This document shows positions 1 to 10,564 of a stretch of 64,000 bases of DNA, piece by piece. The translations under genes were made by a program, and so were the position numbers. The stretch covers positions 8,246,001 to 8,310,000 of the forward strand of contig NW_027331831.1 in NCBI RefSeq assembly GCF_033568475.1. The letters run 5' to 3'. Below the pieces are notes generated by a model. The model had not been told where the DNA came from. It did not search any database and worked only from the letters and a program-made list of their open reading frames with translations. Source of the DNA: Henckelia pumila (lineage: Eukaryota; Streptophyta; Magnoliopsida; Lamiales; Gesneriaceae). Positions within the stretch are counted from its first letter, which is position 1. Each line of letters opens with the position of its first letter.

Positions 1-2227
1 ATATCATATATGTAAAAATTGAAATTTAAAAAATTAACTATTTTTCTTCCTCAAAAAATCTAAAAAATATAACAATTATTTTATTGGATGATGTTACAAT
101 TAACGAAGGAATATTTTTACAAGAGTTGGAGATGAATATCTTCAATTGTTTTTAGCAAAACTATAAGATTGATATTATTTAAATATTATTGATGTCTGTA
201 AATATATTTATGTTAATGAATCTACTACGGGTTAGTTAATATTAATAAATCAAAAAAAGAAGTCTAGAAAAATTATGGATGACACGTCTCACATTAAATT
301 AAAGATTATGTAAAAATTACATTGATGCAAATTTTCAATCAGATGAATAAATAAAGAAAAATATGTAACAAAAGGGTTGAGATAAAATATGGAATGTTAA
401 CATTTGTAATTAAAGACATTAAAAATTCAATCAAAAATTTCAGCAATGAGAGCATTGTAAACAAAAAAAAAAGATAAGTAGATTTTGAAAAAAGATAAAT
501 CAAAAAGGAAAGAGGATGTCCAACAAATACATTGATCGTTCACGATACTGACATACAAGTAATGGAAGACGATAACATACCAGAATGCAAATGAGAATGA
601 TGAAATTATTGTTATTCTTTGCAAGTAAATATTTTTAACATAAAAAAGAGACCACCTGATTAAAAAATAACGATAGAAAAATGCAAATGATAGATGAAGA
701 TAGTATCACAAGAATTGTTATTAAAGATGATGATAATAATAATTCTTTCATGGAGAATAAAAAACACATGATATGAAAAATCATTAAAGAGAGAAAATCC
801 CAAATAAAAAATAAAAAAAATATTTTACGCAATAATTTAAATTAAGATTTAGAATGCATTATATATACCTTTTTTTCATAAATCAATAATGATCAACATA
901 TAACATAGAAAATTACAAAATCATATTTAATATAATTTGATTAACATATCTCACTTATTAACAAATAAAGAATAAATCATACATATATGAGATAGAAAAT
1001 AAGACGAATTCATGGTACGAAGCATGTCATAATTTCTCAAAATTAATAAAAAAAATAGAAAACTCGATCGAGCTGTAATAATTACATAAGTTTCAATATC
1101 AATATTATGTTAATGTAAAACTACAATAAACGTAATACTTATATTTATAAGCTTGCATGAATTATTGATAGTATCTTATTCTAAACTGTTAATATGGATG
1201 TAAAATAATCATGACCGTAAATAATACAAACATTGAAACTCCAAGTGTTACATTGTTCGAAAATGTTGCAAATATTTTTATTAGTTGCAATGTTGAATAT
1301 TATATTGATTACATCACTAAGACATGTAATAGGGTTTTATTTTTCAAAAAGTATATATTATTACCATAAAAATCATTTATTAATTGCGTGTTAATATCTT
1401 CTCATCTCAATTAATTTATTTAACAAAGTTTATCGACTACAAAAGATGTTCCTAAGTGCATCACACGTGATTTTTACTAGTCTTGTAAAATTGATCGATG
1501 TTATGTTAACTTTTATATCTTTATCAGATATGTTCCCAAACTCAAAAAAATTACTGAATTACTTCATCTCGTATGGAAATATGAGTGATTTTATTCTCAT
1601 ACACATGACAACAAATTTCCGACAATCCATAAATATTTAAGACATTCATTCATTTGTCAATAAATTTCAAACAACAATGGGGACAATATTTTTCTTTTCA
1701 CTTTTTAGGTTTGGGATTTAGTTTCCTATATAATGATGGGTTGTGATTGTTGGGTAAACAATGACTCTACACAAAAGCAAATATCATGAATAAGCACGAT
1801 TCAAATGTAATTAATTGCAAAATAAAAAATAATTGGATAACAGGTGCAAATTAATGATATATGGTAAAGTAAAATTTTTGAATGTGTAAGTTATTCAAAG
1901 ATGAAGCATAACTTTTGAGATTTATTCAATATAAATATCACTTGAGGTTTTTACTCCTAAGAAACCTAAAATTATCGTAAAATTTTCCTGTATGCATAAA
2001 ACCAAATTCCAGAAAAATGATTCCTCAAATTTTTGGTTTACTGTTTAAGAGGATGATATACACACACAGTGCACATAGAATACATTCTCGAAAGCTTCTC
2101 TAAATCCCATTCTTTACTTCAATGAGAAAATCCGCATGGAGATCAGTAGGTACGCTGCGTACGTCAGTCCTTGTCAATGAAATGGTGATCATTTGTCAAA
2201 TTTTTTTATAATGAGGCTACCCAAAAA
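1..2227. other. AT-rich intergenic DNA, no gene seen
   Basis: Very AT-rich sequence with stops in all frames. The short open frames on the minus strand at 427-832 are Phe/Ile/Leu-rich, as expected from A-rich DNA, and show no domain. I see no RNA gene or clear repeat here. Confidence 0.6.
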
Positions 2228-2888
2228 GCAAGGTTCTAAAAAGCGTGAATCGCGTCGAAGCGTGTAGGTCAAGCTTAAGCGAGCTTAGAACGAGCTTAAG
2301 CGTGAAAAAGGATTTTCAATTTTTACTATAATTTTAATTATTTTAAGACAAATATTAAATAAAATGTTATATTAACTATAAATATATGATTTAATAATAG
2401 ATAATTCAAGTTCTAAACTATAAATATATAAATTTATAAAAATATTTTCATTTTAAAAAATAGGGAAAACTGCAATTTTGGTCCGATATGTTTGTCACTT
2501 TGCGATTTCGATCCTCTATGTTTTCATATTTCAATTTTAGTCCTGTATGTTTTGATTTTTGGCAATTTTAGTCTTTTTTGTTCGAAAATGCTTACGTGGC
2601 ACCATACACGTCAGCTTCACATCAGCACTGCATTGGTGCCACATCAGCGCCACATCGGAAAAAAGACAAAAATTGCCAAAAAAAACAAAGATAGCGGACT
2701 AAAACTGAAATCTGAAAATATAGAGGATCGAAATCGCAAAGTGACAAACATACAGGATGAAAAAAGTAATTTTACCTAAAAAAATAAATAAAATCTTCCG
2801 TTCTAAAAAGAGGTCTCTTAATCGAGCTTAAGCGTATTAAAGCTTAAGCGAGATTAAGTGTCGCTTAAGCGAGCTTTTTAAAACACTG
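2228..2888. mobile_element. MITE-like inverted-repeat element with a second element inside
   Basis: The left end (about 2230-2310) reads AAGGTTCTAAAAAGCG followed by several AAGCTTAAGCG-type words. The right end (about 2800-2888) is its inverse, with GCTTAAGCG words and a terminal GCTTTTTAAAACACTG. There is no coding capacity. This is the layout of a small non-autonomous DNA transposon. The exact borders and superfamily are uncertain. Confidence 0.5.
2463..2776. mobile_element. Short MULE-like inverted-repeat element nested in the preceding one
   Basis: The outer 100 bases or so at each end are inverse copies of each other. Both ends contain the word TGTTTGTCACTTTGCGATTT, on + at the left and on - at the right. 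The element starts with GGGAAAACTGC and ends with TTTTACC. The flanks are TAAAAAATA on the left and TAAAAAAATA on the right, which could be a 9-bp Mutator-type target duplication changed by one A. The open frame at 2492-2779 simply reads through the repeat. Confidence 0.55.
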
Positions 2889-3273
2889 CCAAAAAGTATA
2901 CGAAGTCGCTGAAATCAAAATATTAATGGGTTAGAAACTTTAATTATAGTATCAAATTTTGTACCTGATATCATGACCAACCTCCTTTATTTTGCATTTT
3001 AGTATATATTTAATTACCAAAATGTTATTTTATTTTTTCATTGATAACCACTTATTTACGAAAATGTCATGTTTATAAAATTTATTTATTTATTTACAAA
3101 AAATCACTTTTCAAAATTGTTCTATAATATATTTATTTTTTTGGTTTTATTACAAAAAAAAAAAAAAAAAAACTGATTGCATAAGAACGCAACGCATGCT
3201 CACAAGTACTAGTATCACATACGGTTTCTATAAGTGCCTCATCTTTAATAAAATAGTATAGATACTACAGATG

Positions 3274-3327
<54 letters not shown>

Positions 3328-3672
3328 TCATTTTTCAAAAAAAAAAGTCTATGTATATGAGATGGATGCAGTTTAAAACATGAAAATGGAATTTACAATT
3401 TTTGAAATAATACATAAAATTCAAAGACCAGTCCTCCTCAATTTCGATATTCTCTCTAGAATATTGCATATCATACATATATAAGTCAGTAAATCCCATT
3501 GTCCTTTAGTTTTCTCTGAGTTTGTGATGTCAAACTATATTCCAAAATCAGTTGGTAAACCTAAAAATATTGCTTTTGCAACTAAATTGAGTTAGTCAGG
3601 TTAGTGTAAAGCATCACATAGTACAACTCATTTCCGAACCTTTGTTAATTATGTTGCTCCAGTACTGGCCAC
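2889..3672. other. Intergenic DNA with an (AAT)n microsatellite, 5' flank of the B3 gene
   Basis: Mostly AT-rich, with an A run near 3154-3172 and an AAT trinucleotide run at about 3272-3321. It should contain the promoter of the gene starting at 3747. No further coding sequence is visible. Confidence 0.6.
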
Positions 3673-3679
3673 TATAAAT
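3673..3679 (+). promoter_or_regulatory. Putative TATA box of the FUS3-like gene
   Basis: TATAAAT lies 68-74 bases upstream of the ATG at 3747, in the context CCACTATAAATTTG. Plant transcription usually starts about 30 bases downstream of such a box, which would give a 5' leader of about 40 bases. This is inference from position and motif only. Confidence 0.5.
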
Positions 3680-3746
3680 TTGAACTTTAACCTAGTGCAA
3701 CCTCGCATACCTAACAAATTAACTTGGCCAAAAATCAAGAGAAACT

Positions 3747-5566
3747 ATGAGAACGGCGAGGTCGAAAAATAGAATTTTCGTTGCAGATGAAAGCGATGAA
3801 GATGGTGGGTTAGCGAGGAGGGAAAATGCCAAAATGAGGTTGGAAACTCTCAGACAAAAGAGGAAAGAAAGGGAGATGGTGGTGCCGCCTCCGGCTCCAC
3901 CCAAGAGACAGTGGCCTCGTCCTCCCATGCCTTCTTCTCTGCCTCCACCTCGGGTATAAATACATTCATATATAAATAAATATTCATGCATGCACAGAGC
4001 GTTTTCTATTTCCCAATTTTGATTGAGCCCACTTAACATCCCAATTTCTATTTCTACATGCATGCACAGAGCCTAATGGAATGATTAACCACAAATTAGA
4101 GCCACGATCTCGTAATGATATAGTTGAGAATTCTTGCTTTTAGGATTGAGAATTTCGTCTAATTCCAAATTCCGAAAAAATATTTTTTTTGGTCTATTAA
4201 CTTGTTCATTTTTTGGTTTTGGTTCATTAACTTTTCAAATTTTTGTTTTGGTGCACTAACTTTTAGTTTTCGGATATTTTCGTCCAACTGCTCATGTGAA
4301 ACTGGAAAATGTTGATGTGACATCGGAAAATGATGACGTGTCTAGCAGCCACGTCAGCAATTGGACCAAAATCACTCAAAATTAAAAGTTAGTGTACCAA
4401 AACCAAATTTTGAAAAGTTAATGGACCAAAACCAAAATATTTCTTCGTCGCATAGTTGATCGAGAGAATCCCCTTCGGGGTCAACCCTTTTCAGAGAGAA
4501 TGTCCCCTACCCTTATTTTCCAATCTCGCTCGTCTTTGGAGGCCCGGAACCCTCATTTCGGTTTTATAGAGTATTTTTCCTTTTGAAGCAAGTGACATGA
4601 ACAATCTAGTCTAGATTCCATTATTCCTCTCATTTTCTTTGGATCTGTCTAAAATAAACAGTAAGATGAAGATTATCCGGGCATGATATCGACAAGTTTT
4701 ACCTTTTTCGAGTGCGACAAATCGACATTATTATTAATCCACAATGTTATGCTGCAGGAAATCGATATTTCCGCCTTGGAATTCCTGTTTGAGAAGAGAT
4801 TAAGGCACAGCGACGTGAAAGATCGAGGGCGTGTAGTCATCCCCAAGGTATTTTTTCCCCAAACTTTTTTTTTTATCTTATTTGATGGTTATGTACTTAA
4901 GTTATAACTTATAATCTCATTTGTTAATTGATATATATATATATGTATGTTTTCTTTCTTGTTTTGGCATAGGAATTTGCACTTAGGCATTTCCCACAAG
5001 TGGAGAGTAAAGAAGGAATCTATATGTCCATGGATGATGTCAGTAGGCCAAAATTATGGACATTTAGATACGGGTATATACATATATATTATATTTTTCC
5101 ACTGACTATATATAAATACAAAATTATCCTTTGTTATTGGATATTAATATTTTTTCAATAATTTCCCAATGACGGAAATTTCGATAAGGACTCATGATTT
5201 TTATGCTTTTAGCTCTCTGATAAAAAAGAATTCATCGTCGTCGAAAATTACTGTTTATATATAACGGTATCATGTGCAGGTTCTGGTCAAACAATAGTGG
5301 AAGAGTACATGTGCTTGAACATGCATGTGAGTAATTTGAATATGCAATTCTATCGTCCATATTTCTATATAATATGTTGTGATTTTGCTACTTAATTCAT
5401 ATGAACTTATAATCTTTAAATGGCCGGACATTTATCTAAATCACTAATTAACTGTAAGCCATTGCAATGCAAATTATTCAGGTGAATTCTTCGCGATGCA
5501 TGGCCTGCATAACGGGGACTTTCTAATGTTTTATATCGATCGTCAAGTCGGAAGATTTGTGAGTGT

Positions 5567-5609
<43 letters not shown>

Positions 5610-5925
5610 ATATCGATTATACACGTAATTATACTACATACATGTTATAATGAAATTACAAAGGCTGACTAAATTAATTTTTTTATGTCGTTGTGCCTAA
5701 ATTCTAAATTCATAGGCCATCGGTTCGAGGAAAGCGCCCGACGTGCAATATTCTGCACCGGACGAGCACCGTGATCTTGGAGGTGCTACTCTATTGGACG
5801 ACAATTCCATATCCTTCGCCTCGACGAGTGACGGAATTATGCCATCTGCTGTTGAAGATGATAGTTTGGCATATTTCCCCATGGATTTATTGGACGATGA
5901 TTTTTTTGATTTACCAAAACTTTAA
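3747..5925 (+). CDS. FUS3-like B3-domain transcription factor (AFL subfamily)
   Basis: Spliced gene with exons 3747-3953, 4758-4847, 4973-5073, 5280-5326, 5482-5558 and 5716-5925. All introns are GT-AG and phases agree, giving 243 residues. Residues 1-69 hold a basic LRQKRKER stretch like the B2 region of this family, then a Pro-rich stretch. The B3 DNA-binding domain spans about residues 75-185: it opens LEFLFEKRLRHSDV, keeps RVVIPK and SKEGI, then LWTFRYGFWSNNSGRVHVLE and GLHNGDF. The acidic tail ends DLLDDDFFDLPKL and may activate transcription. AFL proteins (ABI3, FUS3, LEC2) bind RY repeats in the nucleus and control embryo maturation. The short N-terminus with LxxQKR and Pro-rich linker fits FUS3 better than LEC2 or ABI3. 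The core is divergent (for example GFWSNNSGRVHVL where the family usually has a Lys/Ser-Arg-Met word), so it may be a diverged paralogue. The ATG at 3747 follows a TATA box and gives a continuous family-like N-terminus. Confidence 0.85.
3985..4072 (+). promoter_or_regulatory. Duplicated RY repeat in intron 1 of the FUS3-like gene
   Basis: CATGCATGCACAGAGC occurs at 3985-4000 and again at 4057-4072. CATGCATGCA contains the RY element CATGCA, the site bound by AFL B3 domains. Both copies lie just downstream of exon 1. Established knowledge gives the binding specificity; autoregulation of this gene is my inference. Confidence 0.5.
4176..4446. mobile_element. MITE-like inverted-repeat element in intron 1 of the FUS3-like gene
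   Basis: The left end reads GGTCTATTAACTTG and GGTTTTGGTTCATTAAC. The right end gives the inverse: GTTAGTGTACCAAAACC, then GTTAATGGACCAAAACC. The ends are inverse over about 70 bases around a GC-richer centre. There is no coding sequence, and I could not see a clean target duplication. It resembles the Mutator-like elements at 2463 and 26623. Confidence 0.5.
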
Positions 5926-7138
5926 AAATGCGTCGGTTATATGGGATATATATATATATATAATTTGTGCTCTTTATCGAGATTAAGATTCCATATTGTC
6001 AAAAGAAAAGTAGCACTTGTCGAAATTTTGCATTCATTTATAGAACTAGAGGAAACATGTGTGCCATTTAAGTGCAAAAACTGCATTAATATTATTAGAT
6101 GATGAGGCATGCACTTTTGTTATGCTGCTAATACATGTGCGTAAAAGTTTTTTGAATATATATTTTTTCTTATGTTAATTAATTTTAATGTTGTTTTTCA
6201 GAATTGGCATGATTAATCAAATATTCAAAAGTTTAGATTAAGACAAATATATATATATATATATAGGATTTTAAAATTTCTAAAAAATAGAAAAAATATG
6301 ATAAATAATAATGAATAAGTGGTGAGATATTGTTGGAGATAAGTTTGAGGGTTTAAAAGACAATAAGAATTTTGGGGTATTTCTGCAAAATTAATTAAGG
6401 CTTCAACAAATTGATTAAAATTATTTAGTGATGGGGTAGATTTTTAATTTTAAGAACTTTTTGTGTGCGTTTACGTAATGATAATTTTTTATTTTCAAGT
6501 TAATGATTTTTTCATATTTTTTTATGAAAAAAATTATAAACTATCTAATCTAAAATTTTAAAAATATAAATAAAGATATGATTGGATTTTAAAACATAGA
6601 TAAAGATATGACTGAAGATTCAAAAGGGAGTATAATTTTCAAATTACCGATATGAAAAAAAAAAATACTCATAAGTATCATTTTTGTATATAAAAAAGAA
6701 AAATAAGCATTAGTATAAATTCATTTTGGACTTCACCAATAGTGAGCTATTATTATTATTAATTAAAACTTAAAAGTCACAATAGTTCCCAAAAAAAAAA
6801 AAAAAAAACTTAAAAGTCGCCAAAATAAATATAAAAAAAAAAACTTAAATTTCACATATTATATATATGTGTGTGTATAGTCGCAGTAAATTTCACGGAG
6901 ACGGATAAAAATTACCGAGAGATAAAGATACTCCTAGCTAGCTAATTCCCCGAAATTAGGAGCAAGATTTCTCTTATCAAAAGGTTTCCAACAATTTTCC
7001 TCAATCGTGGGAAAAATATAATGAATCAACGTAATACCCACAAGGAAATTAATATACAGTGAATCAACGTGATAAATAAATATTATTGTACTTATAATTA
7101 ATACCCCAAAAATCTTTTTGTATGTATCAATCACACGG
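5926..7138. other. Intergenic DNA between the B3 and NET3-like genes
   Basis: AT-rich, with AT-dinucleotide runs (for example 5947-5962 and 6247-6266) and A runs near 6790 and 6830. The minus-strand open frame at 6934-7134 has no recognisable domain and is rejected. Confidence 0.55.
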
Positions 7139-7147
7139 ATGATTGGA

Positions 7148-7301
7148 ATGGAAAGAAGTAGCAGCGATGAGCAACACCAATCGTCTCCCTATTCATGGTG
7201 GTGGGATAGCCGCCATTATCGCCCACCTCATTCTCAAAGGCTTCACTCCGATTTGCAAGGTTTTTATTCTTTTCCTCATAATAATTTTAACATATGATAT
7301 T

Positions 7302-7346
<45 letters not shown>

Positions 7347-8445
7347 TTTGGATAATAGGTTAGGTTTGGTTTGGTATGGGTTATGTTTGGATTTTTCGTT
7401 TAATATATCCGACTGATTTGACGTCTTATACATCCAATAATTGAATATCATATTAACAAGAGGAACGATGACGGGCTATCAAATCTATATATCTATGTGT
7501 GTGTAGACTGTAGTGCCGACGTTCTAGGCAATCCATGTGAGCACATATGTGAAAACATTTGTGTTTTATCATATATACCAATACACACAAGGCAGTTGAA
7601 TTACATGTCAATTGTATGCCTTCCCAAAAAAAAATCCATTAAACTTAGCCAAGTACTGTCGGTTGCTATTTTACTATTAAAGCCTCATACTAGACCGACA
7701 AAATGGTGTGGTCAAGCAAGTGACCAAATTCCAGCATAGCCCGTGAGTTATTTTATAACTATGATTACTAGTAATTAGGAAAAAAAGACTATATAAACTC
7801 GAAAAGCGTAGTACAAAGACTGGTATATATTATTGTTATAGAAACATATATATAATGGAGGTAGATGATCATCATATGTTTGTAGACTTGGAGAAGAAGA
7901 TAAAAATGATAATAGAGCTAACCGAAGACAAGGGAGACACGTTTGCGGAGAGGGCCGATATGTATTACCAGAAGAGACCCCAACTCATCAAACTGCTGCA
8001 AGAACTCTACACATCATGTAGCTCTTTGGCCGACAAGTACGATCAACATCTCCTCAAATCCGAATCCTCCGTCAAGCCTCCAACCAACCCGGGATCGGCC
8101 TCCAATTCCTCCATCAATTCCCTCCAAAAGGGCAAACCAAATCCCCACTGCACTCTTGCTTCGAGTTCTCTTTCCGAATCATCAGACCAGCATTTAGCAA
8201 CAGGTTCCGCACTAGTGAACAGCGGAGATAGAGAGGAGAAAGAAGCAGCTGGGAACAACGTCGATGATGCGACGAAGTTTTCGCGACTTTTGGAGGAGAT
8301 TTTGTCCCAACAGGCTGAGTTGATAAGAAGAAATGACGAGAAGAGGGAAACCATAGTTGAATTAAGGAATGAGATCAAGATTCTTAAAAGTGATCCGCGC
8401 AAACAGAAGAAGAAACTGATGAGGGGACTTTTTTGCATGCCATGA
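7148..8445 (+). CDS. NET3-type NAB-domain protein (NETWORKED/KIP1-like family)
   Basis: Two exons, 7148-7259 and 7886-8445, give 223 residues. Exon 1 encodes YSWWWDSRHYRPPHSQRLHS, the start of the NAB (actin-binding) domain with its hallmark tryptophans. Exon 2 continues it with DLEKKIKMIIELTEDKGDTF, AERADMYYQKRPQL and LADKYDQH, so the domain covers about residues 15-90. A Ser/Asn-rich linker follows, then a predicted coiled coil (about 155-205) and a basic end. NET proteins link actin filaments to membranes; the short NET3 type works at the nuclear envelope, vacuole or ER-plasma membrane contacts. The acceptor at 7884-7885 was chosen because it restores the NAB domain without gap. An in-frame ATG at 7139 would add three residues. 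The ATG at 7855 belongs to the intron in this model. The 626-base intron has an (AT)n run at 7306-7341. Confidence 0.85.
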
Positions 8446-9165
8446 TACATATATACATGCATTTCTTTCTTTCTTAGTTTTTTTTTTCTTTACGTACGTT
8501 TTAATTTTCTGAAAAGTTTCGATTTTCGAAATTGGACATGATGTTTTTTCTGAAATGTTGGAATATTGCAGGCTAAAACTTTTTTGAAGGAAACACTCAC
8601 AAGTAATATATAATTATTTCGTCTTGATTGTAATCATAAAAAAATATTACATGTAGTAATTTTGTATGATATAAAAAGATTAATACTTTGATATCAGATC
8701 TGGATATTGTTTTTTTATTTCATGTACGTCGATCGGCCAATGATGTGGCCCATTTTTTAGCTAAATTTGTTGTTTCATCTCCTTCACTTTTTTGTTGGGT
8801 GTTCGGAACTTTTTCGAGTTGTTGGTTAAACTTGTAATATCTGACATTTTTAGTCTTCAATAAAGTTACAAGTTTTTTGTAAAAAAATAAATAAATAAAT
8901 AAGATAACTTAACAGAGAATTAAGGATGCAAGATTATGAGCTGATTGTACAACTCAATTGTGAATAACTATAAAATAATTCAGTTAATGGTAGTGTTTTA
9001 AGGACATTAAATTTGATAAAATTAAACATTGCCGAACGGAAGCTATATATACTACAAAAACCATACTGAACTGCCGATAGAAAGCAAGGACGCAAAAGCA
9101 ATGACAACATTCGAGAAAGCCAAAAAAAAAAAAAAAAGAAGCAATGACAACATTCGAGAAAGCCA

Positions 9166-9197
<32 letters not shown>

Positions 9198-9269
9198 ATT
9201 GACAACGTTCGAGAATGCAAAAAAGGAGAAAAAAAAAAAGAAAAAGAAAAGGGGATCATTGGCATTCCG
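8446..9269. other. Intergenic DNA with a tandem repeat carrying long A tracts
   Basis: Contains three copies of a unit like CAATGACAACATTCGAGAAAGCC at about 9098-9215, each followed by a long A tract. The Phe-rich minus-strand open frames at 8934-9281 come from these A tracts and are not genes. An apparent poly(A)-signal-like AATAAA occurs several times around 8860-8900. Confidence 0.6.
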
Positions 9270-9800
9270 TAGAGCTGTCAACAGGTCAACTTATGTTGGG
9301 ACGAGCCGGCCTGCAAAAACTTGACGTTTGACGGGGTCGAGCCAGCCCACCATCTTGACAGACTAAAAATCCTCAACCCAACCAATCTAAGATGGGTTAA
9401 AGGTTAGGAGGCTAGCTCGTGGGTTGGCTCACAATAAATATACATAAATAAAAATAAAAAATTATTATAATTAATTATAAATTTCGTTTCATAAATAAAT
9501 ATTAATAAAATTTATAATTATTGATTCACGTTTGTACAGTTTATATAAAATAATTAATACAAAAAAATGCACAACTTTCATTAAAAATATATATATCACT
9601 GTAAATCTCTAATATAAAAAAATTTAAATTTTTTTCTTCAGATCTACGGACCAACCCAAGCCCGCCTAATCACGCGACCCACACGGGTTAACCCATATTT
9701 AATTGGGTTGAAAAAGTTTCAACCCATTTTTTCAACACAACCCACCTAAATGTGATGAGTGAGCCGATCAAATGGGCCTAACCCAAATTGACAGTTTTAG
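9270..9800. mobile_element. hAT-like MITE
   Basis: The left end begins AGAGCTGTCAACAGGTCAAC. The right end, read on the other strand, begins CTAAAACTGTCAATTTGGGT. The subterminal parts are rich in GGGTTGG or CCAACCC words in opposite orientation, flanking an AT-rich centre. This pattern is widespread in plant genomes and I take it as a non-autonomous hAT-type element. I did not see a clear 8-bp target duplication. Confidence 0.5.
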
Positions 9801-10477
9801 TATAAAAATATATGTATATATATATATATTTATTACTTTAGATTGCTACTAAAAAGTTTTGAAAAAAATTATCTGAATATTTTTTATTTGAAATATATGG
9901 AAAACTAAATTGCTAGAGATAAAAGCTCGTATTTAATCATCGTCCGAAACAATCTTATTTTGAAACTCTCTTCTTTTCTTTTTTTATGAATTGAGCTTTA
10001 AATCAACATATTCTTTTTAAACTTAAGATCTTAGCCTTAGATAAATTATAAATTACGAGCAATTTTTTAAGAACTTAAAGACGAATGAGGTCTCAAACTC
10101 TCATGTACTAAATAGTTTGATGGATTTAAAGAGAAAAAAAAATATGATATTCCTACCAACTCATCGGAGAACATGTGGGAGTGTCATTCCTCATGAAGCT
10201 CAACTCATTTGACTTGTCGAAATTATAATGCAAATTGCAAAGTAACCAAGTTGGATTTTGTTAAATGAGAGTATCGCTAATACATATTTTTAGTATTAGC
10301 TTTGTAATACGTTTCTTTATCTTTTGAAAAAATATAATCTAATAGTAACATTAAGAAATGATTAACATAATAAAGCACATTTAATGTATAAAAATTACAT
10401 GTATCAGTATATCTTCGAATTTTTCCATCGATTCCTCCAACGATTGGGACTGTTAACTTGTAGATCCAGCCATCCAG
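9801..10477. other. Intergenic DNA and 5' flank of the SCD2-like gene
   Basis: AT-rich, no coding sequence seen. The last part probably contains the promoter and first untranslated exon of the gene starting at 10565. I see no convincing TATA box. Confidence 0.5.
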
Positions 10478-10545
10478 GTAACTGCACTCTGCTAGTCTCT
10501 CCATTTTCTCTTGTTTTTCAACTAACATTCCTGTTACGATTTCAG
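10478..10545 (+). other. Possible short intron in the 5' untranslated region of the SCD2-like gene
   Basis: Donor CAG|GTAACT at 10478, a branch-like ACTAAC at 10521-10526 and acceptor TTTCAG|G ending at 10545 form a complete plant-type intron of 68 bases. It would end 19 bases before the ATG. The motifs are visible; its use is inference. Confidence 0.45.
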
Positions 10546-10564
10546 GCACAATTTTCAGTGAACA

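Noticed and set aside
7855..7885. ATG at 7855 as start of a separate gene
   Set aside because: The two-exon model restores the complete NAB domain with the tryptophan motif; this ATG then falls in the intron.
8934..9281. Phe-rich minus-strand open frames of 93-115 codons
   Set aside because: They translate A tracts and a short tandem repeat; no domain and no codon structure.
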